NCBI RefSeq assembly: GCF_000712055.1
Contig: NZ_JOOA01000002.1
Span: 2,232,001-2,296,000, forward strand
From: Ruminococcus sp. HUN007
GTDB lineage: Bacteria > Bacillota > Clostridia > Oscillospirales > Ruminococcaceae
Reading direction: 5' to 3'
Length of the DNA stretch: 64,000 nucleotides
The position numbers and the translations under genes are program-made. How positions within the stretch are numbered: position 1 is the stretch's first letter; each line of letters begins with the position of its first letter. Below the pieces are notes generated by a model. It had not been told where the DNA came from, ran no database searches, and saw nothing but the letters and a program-made list of their open reading frames with translations. This document shows positions 1 to 8,030 of the stretch, one piece after another.

Positions 1-152
1 GCAAAAGACCAGTATTTGCATGTCAGAAAAGCAATTGTGCACATGATATTTAACAAAAACTATCGCGAAATCCATAAAATCTTATATTCTTCCATAAAAA
101 TTTGTATGTTTTTTCTGTGACATTTCAGGAAGAACTGCATTAAAAACAGCTA

Positions 153-181
153 TTGAAAACATAGTAAACCTATGGTATAAT
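153..181 (+). promoter_or_regulatory. Sigma-A-type promoter of the Rrf2 gene
   Basis: TTGAAA and TATAAT are separated by 17 bp, and a TGG precedes the -10 (extended -10). The start codon follows about 33 bp later. The first 150 bases of the window upstream hold no gene that I can see. Confidence 0.75.
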
Positions 182-213
182 AATATTATCATTTCATGAA
201 CGGAGGAGATACT

Positions 214-645
214 GTGAAGATCTCAACAAAGGGAAGATATGCGCTAAGGCTTGTAATAGATCTTGCAATGCACGCTGATGAAGGTTTCGTAACGCTGAAG
301 GACATTGCTGCAAGACAGAATATTTCAAAGAAATATCTCGAACAGATCGTTCCGATGCTGAACAGGTCGGGGATACTTAAGACGAACAGAGGCTATCAGG
401 GCGGCTACAAACTGGCCCGTTCTCCTGAAAGCTGCACCGTAGGTGAGATACTCATGGTCACCGAAGGAAATCTTGCTCCGGTAAGCTGTCTTGAAAATGA
501 GATAAACGAATGTCCGAGAGCAGGCGAATGCATGACTCTTTTCATCTGGGAGGAGCTCCATAAAAGAACTACGGATTATCTCAACAGTATAACCGTTAAG
601 GATGTTATAGACCGTGCGAACAATAACAATGACTATGTGATCTGA
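214..645 (+). CDS. Rrf2/IscR-family transcriptional regulator
   Basis: This is a 143-residue winged-helix regulator that opens MKISTKGRYALRLVIDLA, the classic Rrf2 start. I chose the GTG at 214, which lies 6 nt after GGAGGA; the in-frame ATG at 196 lies upstream of that ribosome site and would add six non-family residues. Three cysteines in the C-terminal half (spacing C-x7-C, then C-x5-C) resemble the Fe-S ligands of IscR, so it may sense iron-sulfur status or cysteine. Such genes often sit beside a cysteine desulfurase; here the only one is at the far end of the window. The family is clear, the ligand and targets are not. Confidence 0.9.
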   Translation: MKISTKGRYALRLVIDLAMHADEGFVTLKDIAARQNISKKYLEQIVPMLNRSGILKTNRGYQGGYKLARSPESCTVGEILMVTEGNLAPVSCLENEINECPRAGECMTLFIWEELHKRTTDYLNSITVKDVIDRANNNNDYVI

Positions 646-665
646 CCGCAGATTTTCTGAAAAAT

Positions 666-704
666 AAAGACCGTATCGCTGTTTCAAAGGGATACGGTCT
701 TTTT
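666..704. terminator. Bidirectional intrinsic terminator
   Basis: A 12-bp stem (AAAGACCGTATC paired with GATACGGTCTTT) is flanked by A-rich and T-rich tails. It can serve both the Rrf2 gene and the convergent luxS. Confidence 0.85.
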
Positions 705-721
705 GCATGTTATGTTATTTA

Positions 722-1183
722 TCAGTCTTTGTAGTTCATGTCATCTGCAGTAACGTTCTTAAGTGCTTCGTTGTATTCCGCAGCATCAGCCTTTGCAGCA
801 TCGAGATCATGTTCGAGATAGTTACCGCATTCCGCCTTTGATGAACCAGGGATGGTTCCGGTAAAGTCTGCGATAAATACGAATGCTTTCTTTACAAGTT
901 CAAGAACTTCTGCTCTGGATACGCTGTCTCGTACTATAAGATAGAAGCCGCTGCGGCAGCCCATAGGTCCGGCGTAGATGATCTGGTCGGAATATTCCGA
1001 GTTGCGGACATAAGTTGCAAGAAGGTGTTCTATAGTATGGAGTGACTTCGGTGAAATGAAGCTTCCTGCATTAGGCTTCTTCATTCTGAGGTCGTATGTA
1101 ACGGCATCGCCGTCTACTCTTGAAATGTAAACACCTTTTTCAAGTGTGTCATGGTTTACTGTGAAGCTCGCGATTTTTTTCAT
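722..1183 (-). CDS. luxS: S-ribosylhomocysteine lyase (LuxS)
   Basis: The 153-residue protein would cleave S-ribosylhomocysteine to homocysteine and DPD, the autoinducer-2 precursor, as part of the activated methyl cycle. The metal motif HTIEH, the GPMGCRSGFY segment with the catalytic cysteine, and ECGNYLEHDL are all present and the length fits the family. The start at 1183 is chosen because the protein begins MKKIASFTVNHD and GAGGA lies at good distance; an in-frame upstream start would add 20 non-family residues. It lies 43 bp downstream of the phosphoesterase and is probably co-transcribed with it. Confidence 0.95.
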   Translation of the reverse strand: MKKIASFTVNHDTLEKGVYISRVDGDAVTYDLRMKKPNAGSFISPKSLHTIEHLLATYVRNSEYSDQIIYAGPMGCRSGFYLIVRDSVSRAEVLELVKKAFVFIADFTGTIPGSSKAECGNYLEHDLDAAKADAAEYNEALKNVTADDMNYKD

Positions 1184-1226
1184 GTATAGGATCCTCTTTT
1201 CTGTTGTCGTCAGTGCAGTGAATTCG

Positions 1227-1949
1227 TCAGTCAAGCTCTTCACCTTCGACTATTTCGAAAGTGTTCCCCGTTATCTTTGCAATGCTGTCGAATATCATAT
1301 AGTGTTTATGCGTACACTGCATGTTGCGGTGGTAGTGCCCTGAAAACCACAGATCAAAATCAAGATTGTGATTGACTTTCTGAAAAAAGTCAGTCAGCCG
1401 GTTTGGATGATAGATATCTGTCATTTCCAGTTCCCTGAGAATAAACGTCGGAAGTGAATGTGAGATAACAATGTCAACTTTCCAGTCGTTTTTTTCAAGA
1501 TTCTCGGCCCCGAGTGTCATCTCACGAAGTGACGGCATCTCCTGAGGCCAGTATGAAATGCCGGGTATACGGAACTGCTTGTCGTGACTTTCCGCCCCGC
1601 CGAATGCAAATATTTTTTTGTCATCGATGGTGAATACGCTTCCCCTGCACAGGTGATAGATGCTGTCGGTGATCTTCTGGATCTTTCCGCCCTTCCAGTC
1701 CTCTATGCGGTACCGGCCGAGAAGTGAGTAGTTTTCGTGATTACCGTCGATCCACAGCGTGGTCCACGGCTTGCGCTCCAGCCACTTCAGCCAGTAGCGT
1801 TCAGTCCGGGATTCATCCCACAGAAATCCGAAATCACCGCAGATTATCATGTAATCCTTTCGGGTGAGCCCGGACTGTGCAGGAAACTCGTCCTTGCCGA
1901 ACTTGCGGAGATCGTATTCGCCGTGTACATCTCCGGTAATAAAAATCAT
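1227..1949 (-). CDS. Calcineurin-like metallophosphoesterase
   Basis: The 240-residue cytosolic phosphoesterase carries all the metal-ligand blocks in order: GDVHG at residues 6-10, GDFGF near 38, DGNHEN near 68, a central SH and a C-terminal GHYH. These are the signature of the calcineurin-like two-metal family. The substrate cannot be told from sequence; members act on nucleotides, phosphoproteins or phosphodiesters. It is the first gene of a two-gene unit with luxS and is preceded by an unusual hairpin that places the ribosome site in its loop. Confidence 0.85.
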   Translation of the reverse strand: MIFITGDVHGEYDLRKFGKDEFPAQSGLTRKDYMIICGDFGFLWDESRTERYWLKWLERKPWTTLWIDGNHENYSLLGRYRIEDWKGGKIQKITDSIYHLCRGSVFTIDDKKIFAFGGAESHDKQFRIPGISYWPQEMPSLREMTLGAENLEKNDWKVDIVISHSLPTFILRELEMTDIYHPNRLTDFFQKVNHNLDFDLWFSGHYHRNMQCTHKHYMIFDSIAKITGNTFEIVEGEELD

Positions 1950-1951
1950 GT

Positions 1952-1975
1952 TTATTAGTCCCCTCTCACTAATAA
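1952..1975 (-). promoter_or_regulatory. Leader hairpin with the ribosome site in its loop
   Basis: On the minus strand an 8-bp stem (TTATTAGT / ACTAATAA) closes an 8-nt loop, GAGAGGGG, which is the only Shine-Dalgarno-like sequence before the phosphoesterase ATG. The stem ends two bases before the start codon. Regulation by an RNA-binding protein or by temperature is possible but not shown. Confidence 0.6.
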
Positions 1976-1988
1976 TCTCTATACTAAA

Positions 1989-2017
1989 ATTTTATCATTT
2001 TTTGCACATCAAGTCAA
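1989..2017 (-). promoter_or_regulatory. Promoter of the phosphoesterase-luxS unit
   Basis: TTGACT and TAAAAT on the minus strand are separated by 17 bp, and the -10 ends about 40 bp before the start codon. Confidence 0.65.
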
Positions 2018-2113
2018 TATAAAAATAGTGTTTACAGTAGAAATTGCGGGACTTAAGATTGTTTTTTTACGGTTCGCCCACAGATAATACAAACTGCTTT
2101 GACAAGAAATATG

Positions 2114-2143
2114 TTGAAAAAAGTACTTCGGATATGGTATAAT
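2114..2143 (+). promoter_or_regulatory. Promoter of the zinc-ribbon membrane protein gene
   Basis: TTGAAA, an 18-bp spacer and TATAAT with a TGG just before the -10. The leader is about 70 nt, ending in AGGAGG. Confidence 0.65.
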
Positions 2144-2222
2144 TGAAAATGCGTATATAAAAATAATTACATACTGTTCATAAGTTATTATTTAACAGTA
2201 TAATAATCAGGAGGTATAAATT

Positions 2223-3296
2223 ATGGCTGTTTGTGAAAAGTGCGGACGTGAAATTCCGGAAGGCAGCGTTTGTGAGTGTGAAAATGAAATCTGCGATGCG
2301 CTTATACCGGCAGATGATAATGATATTGCAGAAAATGTGACAGGAAGTACAATATCACTTGCGAAAGAAAGTGACAAAGAAAGCGTTTCGGCTGACAGTG
2401 TTTCTCCGGAAGTTACTGCAGATGCCGAAGAGGCACAGGCTGACATTGAAAATGAGATCAGTGAAGAAGCTGCTGAAACCGCAGAAGAACCTGTTTCTGA
2501 AGTGAAAACTGAAGCAGAAACAGAAGAAGTAAAAGCAGAAGAAGCACCTGTTTCTGAGGCAGTAACAGAGGAAGTGAAAGCAGAAGAAACTCCTGCTCCT
2601 GAAGTTAAGGAAGAACCTGCAAAGAGTGCGGAACCTGCGGTGAAGGAAGAGAAAAAGGAACCCGTTAAGGCTGAAACTGCAGCGCAGACAGCTGTAACAC
2701 CGGCAGCAGAATCAGGCGCTCCGGTACAGAAACAGGGCTTTATAAAGAAGAATCTTAAGGTAATAATCCCGGTTGCGGCAGCTCTTGCAGCGGTTATCGG
2801 AGTTACCGGATATGTTTCAGCCAACGCTTACAAGAAACCTGTAAACCAGTTTGTAAAGGCGTACAACAGCGGAAAAGCTGATCATGTCATTACAGCAATG
2901 CTTCCGAAGGATTCCGTCAAGGAGATCAAGAGTGCACTCAAGGAGGAAGATACTTCATGGAAAGAATTAGTGAAGGAAATGAACGACAAATTTGAGGAAG
3001 CCAAGGAAGACAAATACGGAAAGAACGCTAAAATGGAGGTCACTTTTGTAAACAAGTACAAAGCCAAAAAGGATGAGATCACCAAGAACAGTTCGTTCTA
3101 CAGCATGTTAAGAACAGATGAAGAGATAGACAAGGCTTACAGAGTAAAGCTTCGTGCAAAGATCGAAGGAAAAGATGATTCGGAATCAGAGAGACATGAA
3201 TTATATGTCGTTCACTTTGAAAAAAGCGGATGGAAACTCTCACCTTACATGAATGATATTGATGATTCATTATCAATCAGTAATATGTTTTATTAA
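2223..3296 (+). CDS. Zinc-ribbon, acidic-linker, single-pass membrane protein
   Basis: The 357-residue protein starts with a short zinc-ribbon-like module (CEKCG, then CECENEIC). A long Glu/Ala/Val-rich acidic linker follows (about residues 35-170) with repeats of the type KAEEAPVSE. One membrane segment is seen near 180-200, then about 150 residues that should lie outside the cell. This layout is common for Gram-positive envelope proteins of unknown job. It has its own promoter and is followed directly by a copy of the palindromic repeat. No enzymatic motif is visible and I do not assign a function. Confidence 0.8.
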   Translation: MAVCEKCGREIPEGSVCECENEICDALIPADDNDIAENVTGSTISLAKESDKESVSADSVSPEVTADAEEAQADIENEISEEAAETAEEPVSEVKTEAETEEVKAEEAPVSEAVTEEVKAEETPAPEVKEEPAKSAEPAVKEEKKEPVKAETAAQTAVTPAAESGAPVQKQGFIKKNLKVIIPVAAALAAVIGVTGYVSANAYKKPVNQFVKAYNSGKADHVITAMLPKDSVKEIKSALKEEDTSWKELVKEMNDKFEEAKEDKYGKNAKMEVTFVNKYKAKKDEITKNSSFYSMLRTDEEIDKAYRVKLRAKIEGKDDSESERHELYVVHFEKSGWKLSPYMNDIDDSLSISNMFY

Positions 3297-3298
3297 TG

Positions 3299-3408
3299 AA
3301 ACGCTGATTTATGAATAAATCAGCGGGGGATTACGGTGCGAAGTCCTGTAATCTCCGCTTTCCGGGGATCCGGCGAAGGCGGATTTCCGGTTTGATCAGT
3401 TTTGGCTT
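3299..3408 (+). repeat. Palindromic intergenic repeat, copy 1 (degenerate)
   Basis: It starts with the GAAACGCTGATTTAT half of the first hairpin, continues through a diverged middle hairpin and a third GATCCGGCGAAGGCGGATTTCC-like hairpin, and ends in GATCAGTTTTGG. It begins two bases after the stop codon of the preceding gene. Confidence 0.8.
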
Positions 3409-3446
3409 AATAATAATGATATAATTATAATCCGGAGGATAAAACC

Positions 3447-4949
3447 ATGAAGAACAGAAAAATCGTTTCAGGAATAGTTGCACTGGGTCTCGCACTCAGT
3501 CTTACAGGATGCGGTGAAGTAAACAAGATACTTGAACAGGTTGACAACAAGGATTTTGACGCTGCTCTTGATATTTTTGATTCAAAGACACTCAAGGACA
3601 AGGATCTTGATACTCTTGCAGAAGGTCTGAGAACACGTATCAACACATATGTAGACAGCTATGCAAAGAATGAGATCACTTATGAAGAACTTGAAAAGCT
3701 CATCGATTTCGCTGAACTTCTCAAGGTAAATGAGATAACATCATTCATCACAGATATTACTGACGATATCAATTCGCTCAAGACTTCAAAGACAAACTAC
3801 GAAAACGCCAAGAAGAGCTACGAAGAAAATGATTATATGCAGGCTCTTGAATATCTCGGTAAGGTCATTGAAAAGGACGGCTATTACTCGGATGCTCAGC
3901 TTATGAAGGACAAGGTAATTACTTCATTCAAGGACGAGATCACTTCAAAGGTCGATGAATTACTCGGCAAGAATGACTATATGGGTGCTGTAAGCTATGC
4001 CCGTTCACAGAAGGACAGACTCGGATTCTCTGAAGAACTTACTTCAGTTGCAGAAAAGATGGAAAGCAAGGCTGTTACAGCAATGGCTATCTCCAAAGCC
4101 ACTGACTACGTAAGCAAGGGAGATATTATCGGTGCTCTTGATCAGATCGCCGGAGTAACAAAGAATTATGATATCAAGGATAAGACAGACCTTACAAGCT
4201 ATATCAAGACAATGGCAATGGATGAAGTCAAGGCAGCAAGCGATGAGGAAAACTATATCTATGCTCTCAAGATCCTGAACAAGGCTGACGAGATAATTGA
4301 TGATGACGAGATCACAAAGGAAATCAAGGATATCGAAGCGATCAAGCCAATATATCTCTACGATCTTACATGCACAACAAAGAATCAGTTTGAGATCGTT
4401 GATTCCGGCGAAGACCTTAAGGACAGCTTAGGAAACAAGTACAAGGCAGGAAACCTCTTCACATTCACTTCAGACAGCGGATGGAGCTCAAAGAATGTTG
4501 CAAGTGCTGACTATAACCTCGGCAAGAAGTACGGCGTGATGAGCGGTACTATCGCATGCCAGGATACATCTGCAAATGACGCAAAGGCTATCTTCAGGAT
4601 CGAAGGCGACGGCGAAGTTGTATTTGAGCAGGAAGTAAACAGAAAGACTATTCCTGTACAGTTCAGCGTAGACATGTCAAAGTACGAATGGCTCAAGCTT
4701 TCTCTTTCAAATCCGGAAGGCGGCGAATGCAATGTCATTCTTGCTAACTGTAAGTTTGCCAAGCCGGGTGAAGCAACAGCCGAAACTCCTGCAGTAACAG
4801 CAGCTGAGACAACCGAAGCTCCTGCTGAAACAACAGCTGCTGAATCAGAAGAAAAAGCAGCCGAAACTGAAGAAGTTACAACAGCAGGTGAATTAGTAGA
4901 AAAAACAGAAGAAACAAAGGCTGCTGAAGAAACAGAAGCTGCAGAATAA
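3447..4949 (+). CDS. Lipoprotein with helical repeats and Thr/Glu/Ala-rich tail
   Basis: A lipoprotein signal peptide ends in the lipobox LTGC (residues 19-22). The body (about 30-300) is helical with tandem segments resembling TPR hairpins (for example YMQALEYLGKVIEKDGYYSDA and a second YMGAVSYA unit). A beta-rich domain follows at about 310-440, and the last 60 residues are low-complexity repeats of the ETTEAPAETTAAE type, as found in stalk or wall-spanning segments. The start has CGGAGGA at good distance. It is probably transcribed with the next gene, 11 bp downstream. The function is unknown. Confidence 0.85.
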   Translation: MKNRKIVSGIVALGLALSLTGCGEVNKILEQVDNKDFDAALDIFDSKTLKDKDLDTLAEGLRTRINTYVDSYAKNEITYEELEKLIDFAELLKVNEITSFITDITDDINSLKTSKTNYENAKKSYEENDYMQALEYLGKVIEKDGYYSDAQLMKDKVITSFKDEITSKVDELLGKNDYMGAVSYARSQKDRLGFSEELTSVAEKMESKAVTAMAISKATDYVSKGDIIGALDQIAGVTKNYDIKDKTDLTSYIKTMAMDEVKAASDEENYIYALKILNKADEIIDDDEITKEIKDIEAIKPIYLYDLTCTTKNQFEIVDSGEDLKDSLGNKYKAGNLFTFTSDSGWSSKNVASADYNLGKKYGVMSGTIACQDTSANDAKAIFRIEGDGEVVFEQEVNRKTIPVQFSVDMSKYEWLKLSLSNPEGGECNVILANCKFAKPGEATAETPAVTAAETTEAPAETTAAESEEKAAETEEVTTAGELVEKTEETKAAEETEAAE

Positions 4950-4960
4950 TTTACGAAGTT

Positions 4961-5839
4961 ATGCACGAATTTGCTGTTTCATCAGCGCTGAAATACGGCC
5001 ATAAGGGTACAGATACACTTGAATATATCGGTCTTACGCTGAAGAACGGATGCTTTGAACGCTCCAAACTCTATCATTTTGCGAAGAATGATTTTGAAGT
5101 CCATGAGGGATGGCGTAAAGAGATATTCGAAAGATGGCTTAAGCGCATCTGCGAAAACTACGAAGCGAAGATATGTGATTTTTCTGAAGCCGGTACTTCC
5201 GATGCACCGGCTTACAGAATGATACTTCAGTTCCGGAATTTTTTCAGCATGGAAACTGCGGAAAAGCTGATTTCAGAAGAATTTCCGGATGTGCCGTGCG
5301 AAATCAGGGACAGATGCATCAGATGTATGAGAGCCCTGAAAGAAGGACTCGGACTGAAAGAATCACCACTTATGCAGGTTGGTATCGAACTTGATTCTGA
5401 TATGAATTTTAAAAGTTTCAAGTATTACTTATGCGTCGAGTGGACAGAGCTGCCGAATGATAAACTGGCGGAGGCTATGAACGGATCTGCGGATGCTCTG
5501 GGAGTATGCCGCGATACTGAACGCCTGGACAGACTCATACGGGATATCTGCACATGCTGGTACAGACCGACTTTTATAGGCATCAATGACGGTACAGAAG
5601 AGACGGAGGCAAAGCTCTACTTTATCTCAGAGATATTCGGACGCGCTCTTAAAACAAAGCCTGCCGAACAGACAGAACGCATAAGCGAGGTTCTGAATCT
5701 CGATAAAGGACTTGCAGAAGAGCTCATGACCGCATGGGAACAGGCACATTTATACTCGCAGGGCATTGCAGTGACCTTCGGTGAACCATCAGTACTGAGA
5801 CTGTACCTGAGAGAACTGCAGGAAGCGTATTTCAGATAG
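4961..5839 (+). CDS. Hypothetical cytosolic protein
   Basis: The 292-residue soluble protein has no signal peptide, membrane segment or motif that I recognise. Cysteines cluster around residues 105-115 (CEIRDRCIRCM) and again near 200 (ICTCW). Codon use matches its neighbours and the frame is open throughout, so it is most likely real. The ribosome site before the ATG is weak, and the start is only 11 bp after the preceding stop, so translation is probably coupled to the lipoprotein gene. Confidence 0.7.
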   Translation: MHEFAVSSALKYGHKGTDTLEYIGLTLKNGCFERSKLYHFAKNDFEVHEGWRKEIFERWLKRICENYEAKICDFSEAGTSDAPAYRMILQFRNFFSMETAEKLISEEFPDVPCEIRDRCIRCMRALKEGLGLKESPLMQVGIELDSDMNFKSFKYYLCVEWTELPNDKLAEAMNGSADALGVCRDTERLDRLIRDICTCWYRPTFIGINDGTEETEAKLYFISEIFGRALKTKPAEQTERISEVLNLDKGLAEELMTAWEQAHLYSQGIAVTFGEPSVLRLYLRELQEAYFR

Positions 5840-5859
5840 TGGTTAATAACATAATGCAG

Positions 5860-5894
5860 GGCCCTCACAGCAAGAGAAAAAAGCTGTGAGGGCC
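5860..5894. terminator. Inverted repeat, possible terminator
   Basis: A perfect 12-bp stem (GGCCCTCACAGC / GCTGTGAGGGCC) with an A-rich 11-nt loop lies just after the stop of the hypothetical gene. The T-tract after it is poor, so termination is plausible but not certain. Confidence 0.5.
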
Positions 5895-5990
5895 TTGATA
5901 TGTGTATGCGATCTCATCCTGTTTTTCACTAAGTTTTTGCAGCCTTAGCGGACAAACAACGGACAAACTCATTTTTTTATGCAAAAAGAA

Positions 5991-6028
5991 AAGCTCAGAA
6001 ACAGCGTAAAAGCAGTGTTTCTGAGCTT
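5991..6028 (-). terminator. Intrinsic terminator of the tRNA unit
   Basis: A 13-bp stem (AAGCTCAGAAACA / TGTTTCTGAGCTT) is followed on the minus strand by TTTCTTTTTG, just downstream of the tRNA-Glu 3' end. Confidence 0.85.
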
Positions 6029-6035
6029 TTTGATT

Positions 6036-6110
6036 TGGTGACCCGTACGGGAATTGAACCCATGATTCCGCCGTGAAAGGGCAGCGTCTTAACCTCTTGA
6101 CCAACGGGCC
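6036..6110 (-). tRNA. tRNA-Glu (anticodon TTC)
   Basis: The reverse complement folds into a full cloverleaf. The acceptor pairs GGCCCGT with ACGGGTC, the anticodon loop is CTTTCAC with TTC, the T-arm carries GGTTCAATTCC, and the 3' CCA is encoded. It is the second gene of a two-tRNA transcript. Confidence 0.95.
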
Positions 6111-6116
6111 ATATAA

Positions 6117-6190
6117 TAGCGGCAGTGGGATTCGAACCTACGACCAATCGGGTATGAACCGAGTACTCTAGCCAACTGAGCTATGCCGCC
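6117..6190 (-). tRNA. tRNA with CAT anticodon (tRNA-Met, elongator type)
   Basis: The cloverleaf has acceptor GGCGGCA paired with TGCCGCT (the first pair is G-U), anticodon loop TTCATAC, and T-arm GGTTCGAATCC. CCA is not encoded. The anticodon stem lacks the GGG/CCC run of initiator tRNA, so it reads as elongator tRNA-Met; a lysidine-modified tRNA-Ile cannot be excluded from sequence. Confidence 0.9.
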
Positions 6191-6222
6191 ATTTTGTGCG
6201 CTGTGCATCACACAGCTTTTTT

Positions 6223-6251
6223 ATTATACTATATTTCCGGGCGATTGTCAA
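6223..6251 (-). promoter_or_regulatory. Consensus promoter of the tRNA pair
   Basis: TTGACA, 17 bp and TATAAT on the minus strand, an exact sigma-A consensus, about 33 bp before the first tRNA. The AT-rich stretch from here to 6453 shows no gene, only scattered AT-rich promoter-like words. Confidence 0.9.
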
Positions 6252-6453
6252 GAGAAAATTGAAATTTTTTTAAATTTCTCGTAAAATCAATAATGTGAAA
6301 TGAAAGCAATATGATGTGGAAAAATATGTATGGTCTAACCGTTTTTTTTTAATAATATAATGATACTATTTGATGTTTTTGTGATATGATTTTTATATCC
6401 GTTCGTTTTTACGCGGATTGTGAATGTTAATATTTTAACCTTTTCTGTATATA

Positions 6454-6494
6454 CAAACGGACCTCTGATTTTTTAAGAATCAGAGGTCCGTTTG
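6454..6494. terminator. Strong hairpin, terminator of the DUF6514-like gene
   Basis: A 17-bp nearly perfect stem (CAAACGGACCTCTGATT and its complement) with a short A/T loop. It lies about 55 bp downstream of the minus-strand small gene and is the only terminator candidate for it. Confidence 0.65.
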
Positions 6495-6549
6495 CCATTG
6501 TATTGCTATACTAAAGAAAGGAGTACCAATCAATAGATAATATCATTAA

Positions 6550-6801
6550 TTAAGCGAGAATATAGTCTTCTGCTATTTCTTTTACGAAATCCGGCTCTAC
6601 TATGTTTCTTACCAGTGTTTCGATGAAGTCGATTGCCTGATCACGTCTTGCTGTGAAGCTGTGAAGTATGGTCTCACGGTGTGTGTTTGTGTCCTTTACC
6701 ATGATTCCGTATACGTTCTGCTTTGTTTCTTCATCTGTTTCGCTGAAAGCTGTGTAGATGAGTTCTGTGTTACCAAGGCATTCATTATAAATTGTTTTCA
6801 T
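6550..6801 (-). CDS. Small conserved-type protein, DUF6514-like
   Basis: An 83-residue soluble protein preceded by CAGGAGG at good distance from the ATG. It resembles the short DUF6514 proteins of Clostridia in length and in its beta-strand/helix pattern (IYGIMVKD, then an acidic C-terminal helix ending EIAEDYILA); that match is from memory and moderate. Its promoter carries the same twin-repeat operator as the Tad pilus operon 43 kb away, at the same distance from the -35, so the two are likely co-regulated. The biochemical role is unknown. Confidence 0.75.
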   Translation of the reverse strand: MKTIYNECLGNTELIYTAFSETDEETKQNVYGIMVKDTNTHRETILHSFTARRDQAIDFIETLVRNIVEPDFVKEIAEDYILA

Positions 6802-6896
6802 AGTTTTTTCCTCCTGAAATTACGTTTTCTTTTTGATTTTTAGTTTTTATTGATTGTTTTTTTATTTGATTTTGTTTTGCTGTTTTCTATGCTTTT

Positions 6897-6925
6897 ATTA
6901 TAAAATATATTTCGGATGATTTCAA
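6897..6925 (-). promoter_or_regulatory. Promoter of the DUF6514-like gene
   Basis: TTGAAA, 17 bp and TATAAT on the minus strand. The leader is about 90 nt. The -35 lies 3 bp from the proximal copy of the twin repeat. Confidence 0.8.
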
Positions 6926-6928
6926 GGG

Positions 6929-6991
6929 TTTCGCCCTAAGAGGTAGTCTTTTCGCCCTAAGAGGTATTTTTTCTCCTAATGGTTTCCATTT
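6929..6991 (-). promoter_or_regulatory. Twin-repeat operator, copy A
   Basis: Reading the minus strand, CCTCTTAGGGCGAAA occurs twice with a 21-bp period (6950-6964 and 6929-6943). Upstream is a 27-bp block (AAATGGAAAC, then TTAGGAGAAAAAATA) that matches copy B at 25 positions. The six spacer bases between the repeats differ between the copies while the repeats do not, which points to selection on the repeats. The arrangement resembles LytTR-type activator sites (short direct repeats, two helical turns apart, abutting -35). Confidence 0.8.
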
Positions 6992-7146
6992 GCCAGTTAT
7001 ATATTATGACAAACAGTCGCATAAATATTCAAAATAACACGGTAAAGTTTTACTGTGGGATTATTTTACTGCTGGATTTTGCTCTTACTTATATGTATAA
7101 GAGGGGAAAGAAATACTATAATATAAAGAAAGAATCTGAAAAAACA

Positions 7147-7279
7147 GTGGTTTACAACCACATTTTAAACCATTAAGCCTTTGCAACCAACTATGTTGCA
7201 ACCACAAACCGGCAAACTTGAAACCACGCGGGTTGCTCGCACAGAGAGAGTTTAAAGGTTTACAGAGCTACCTTTAAAC
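7147..7279. promoter_or_regulatory. Cluster of three dyads upstream of the HTH/coiled-coil gene
   Basis: Three inverted repeats lie in 133 bp: GTGGTT-TAC-AACCAC, TTGCAAC-N7-GTTGCAA and GTTTAAAGGT-N10-ACCTTTAAAC. All are perfect. The interval 6992-7346 otherwise holds only a doubtful 65-codon frame, so this is non-coding. The dyads may be binding sites for the product of the gene they precede. Confidence 0.6.
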
Positions 7280-7346
7280 CTCATTAAACCTCGGAAATGC
7301 GCGCCGCGGGAGATGCGAAAATAATATTGTAAACTGCAAAAATCTA

Positions 7347-7375
7347 TTGACAACCCAAACGAAAAGAGATATAAT
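7347..7375 (+). promoter_or_regulatory. Consensus promoter of the HTH/coiled-coil gene
   Basis: TTGACA, 17 bp, TATAAT: an exact consensus. The leader is about 60 nt and ends in GGGAGGA before the ATG. Confidence 0.9.
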
Positions 7376-7442
7376 TAAACTACAGTATAATAAAGTCAGC
7401 CGCTGAGTTGACAACAGATCGTGATCCGCGGGAGGAAAATAT

Positions 7443-8030
7443 ATGGAACAAACAGAACAGCAGTATGTTACTATAAAAGAATTTGCAACGCTTGCAAATG
7501 TAACAACTCAGGCAGTTTACAAACGACTCAACCAGACAGACAGTTCATTAAACAAGTTTGTAAAGTATAACGGAAAGATGAAACTTATAAGCAAGGAAGC
7601 TCTTGAGCTTTTTGCAGATGCACCGGTAAACCAGCAGGCGGAAGGCGACGGAGTTTATGAAGATCTTTCACTTCAGGCACAGACGAACCTGTTTTCATCC
7701 TATTTTGATGCAACTTTAAAGGTTCTGTCAGAACAGATAAACTCAAAAGACCAGCAGATAAAGCAGCTTATGGACACTAATACCGACCAGCACCTTAAGA
7801 TGCAGCAGCAGCTCGAAATGAAGGACAAACAGCTTCAGGAACAGCTTTCAGCCAAGGACAGACAGATAGCAGACCTTCAGAAGCTCCTTGATCAGCAGCA
7901 GAGGCTTCACCGTGCAGAACAGGAACAGTTCAGACTGATCGCAGCTGATACAACCAAGGACAAGGAAATGAAAAAAGGCTTTTTCAAGAGACTGTTTCAT
8001 AAAAAAGAAGAGGAAACAACTGAAGCCTGA
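7443..8030 (+). CDS. HTH/coiled-coil DNA-binding protein
   Basis: The 195-residue protein has an N-terminal winged-helix or MerR-like HTH (YVTIKEFATLANVTTQAVYKRL, about residues 8-30, then a wing at 40-55). A long Gln-rich coiled coil follows (about 95-165, repeats of the QMKDKQLQEQ type), with a basic C-terminus (KKGFFKRLFHKK) that could touch membrane or nucleic acid. This plan recalls plasmid DUF536-type proteins and RacA-like chromosome-anchoring proteins. It is monocistronic, with a consensus promoter, three dyads before it and a TTTAAAC-GTTTAAA palindrome directly after its stop. A role in DNA organisation or autoregulation is inference. Confidence 0.8.
   Translation: MEQTEQQYVTIKEFATLANVTTQAVYKRLNQTDSSLNKFVKYNGKMKLISKEALELFADAPVNQQAEGDGVYEDLSLQAQTNLFSSYFDATLKVLSEQINSKDQQIKQLMDTNTDQHLKMQQQLEMKDKQLQEQLSAKDRQIADLQKLLDQQQRLHRAEQEQFRLIAADTTKDKEMKKGFFKRLFHKKEEETTEA

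Noticed and set aside
196..213. ATG start for the Rrf2 regulator
   Set aside because: It lies upstream of the ribosome site GGAGGA and adds residues not seen in the family; the GTG at 214 fits better.
325..708. Minus-strand frame over the Rrf2 gene
   Set aside because: It is antisense to a clear gene and its start lies in the terminator; no ribosome site or family features.
5900..5980. Possible integrase tail or attachment scar beside the tRNA genes (repeated CGGACAAAC words)
   Set aside because: No direct repeat of a tRNA 3' end and no integrase gene is found in the window; the resemblance is only verbal.
5865..6104. 79-codon minus-strand frame
   Set aside because: It runs across the tRNA-Glu gene and its terminator.
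6979..7176. 65-codon plus-strand frame
   Set aside because: It has no ribosome site, overlaps the twin-repeat operator and has no protein-like features beyond AT-rich composition.
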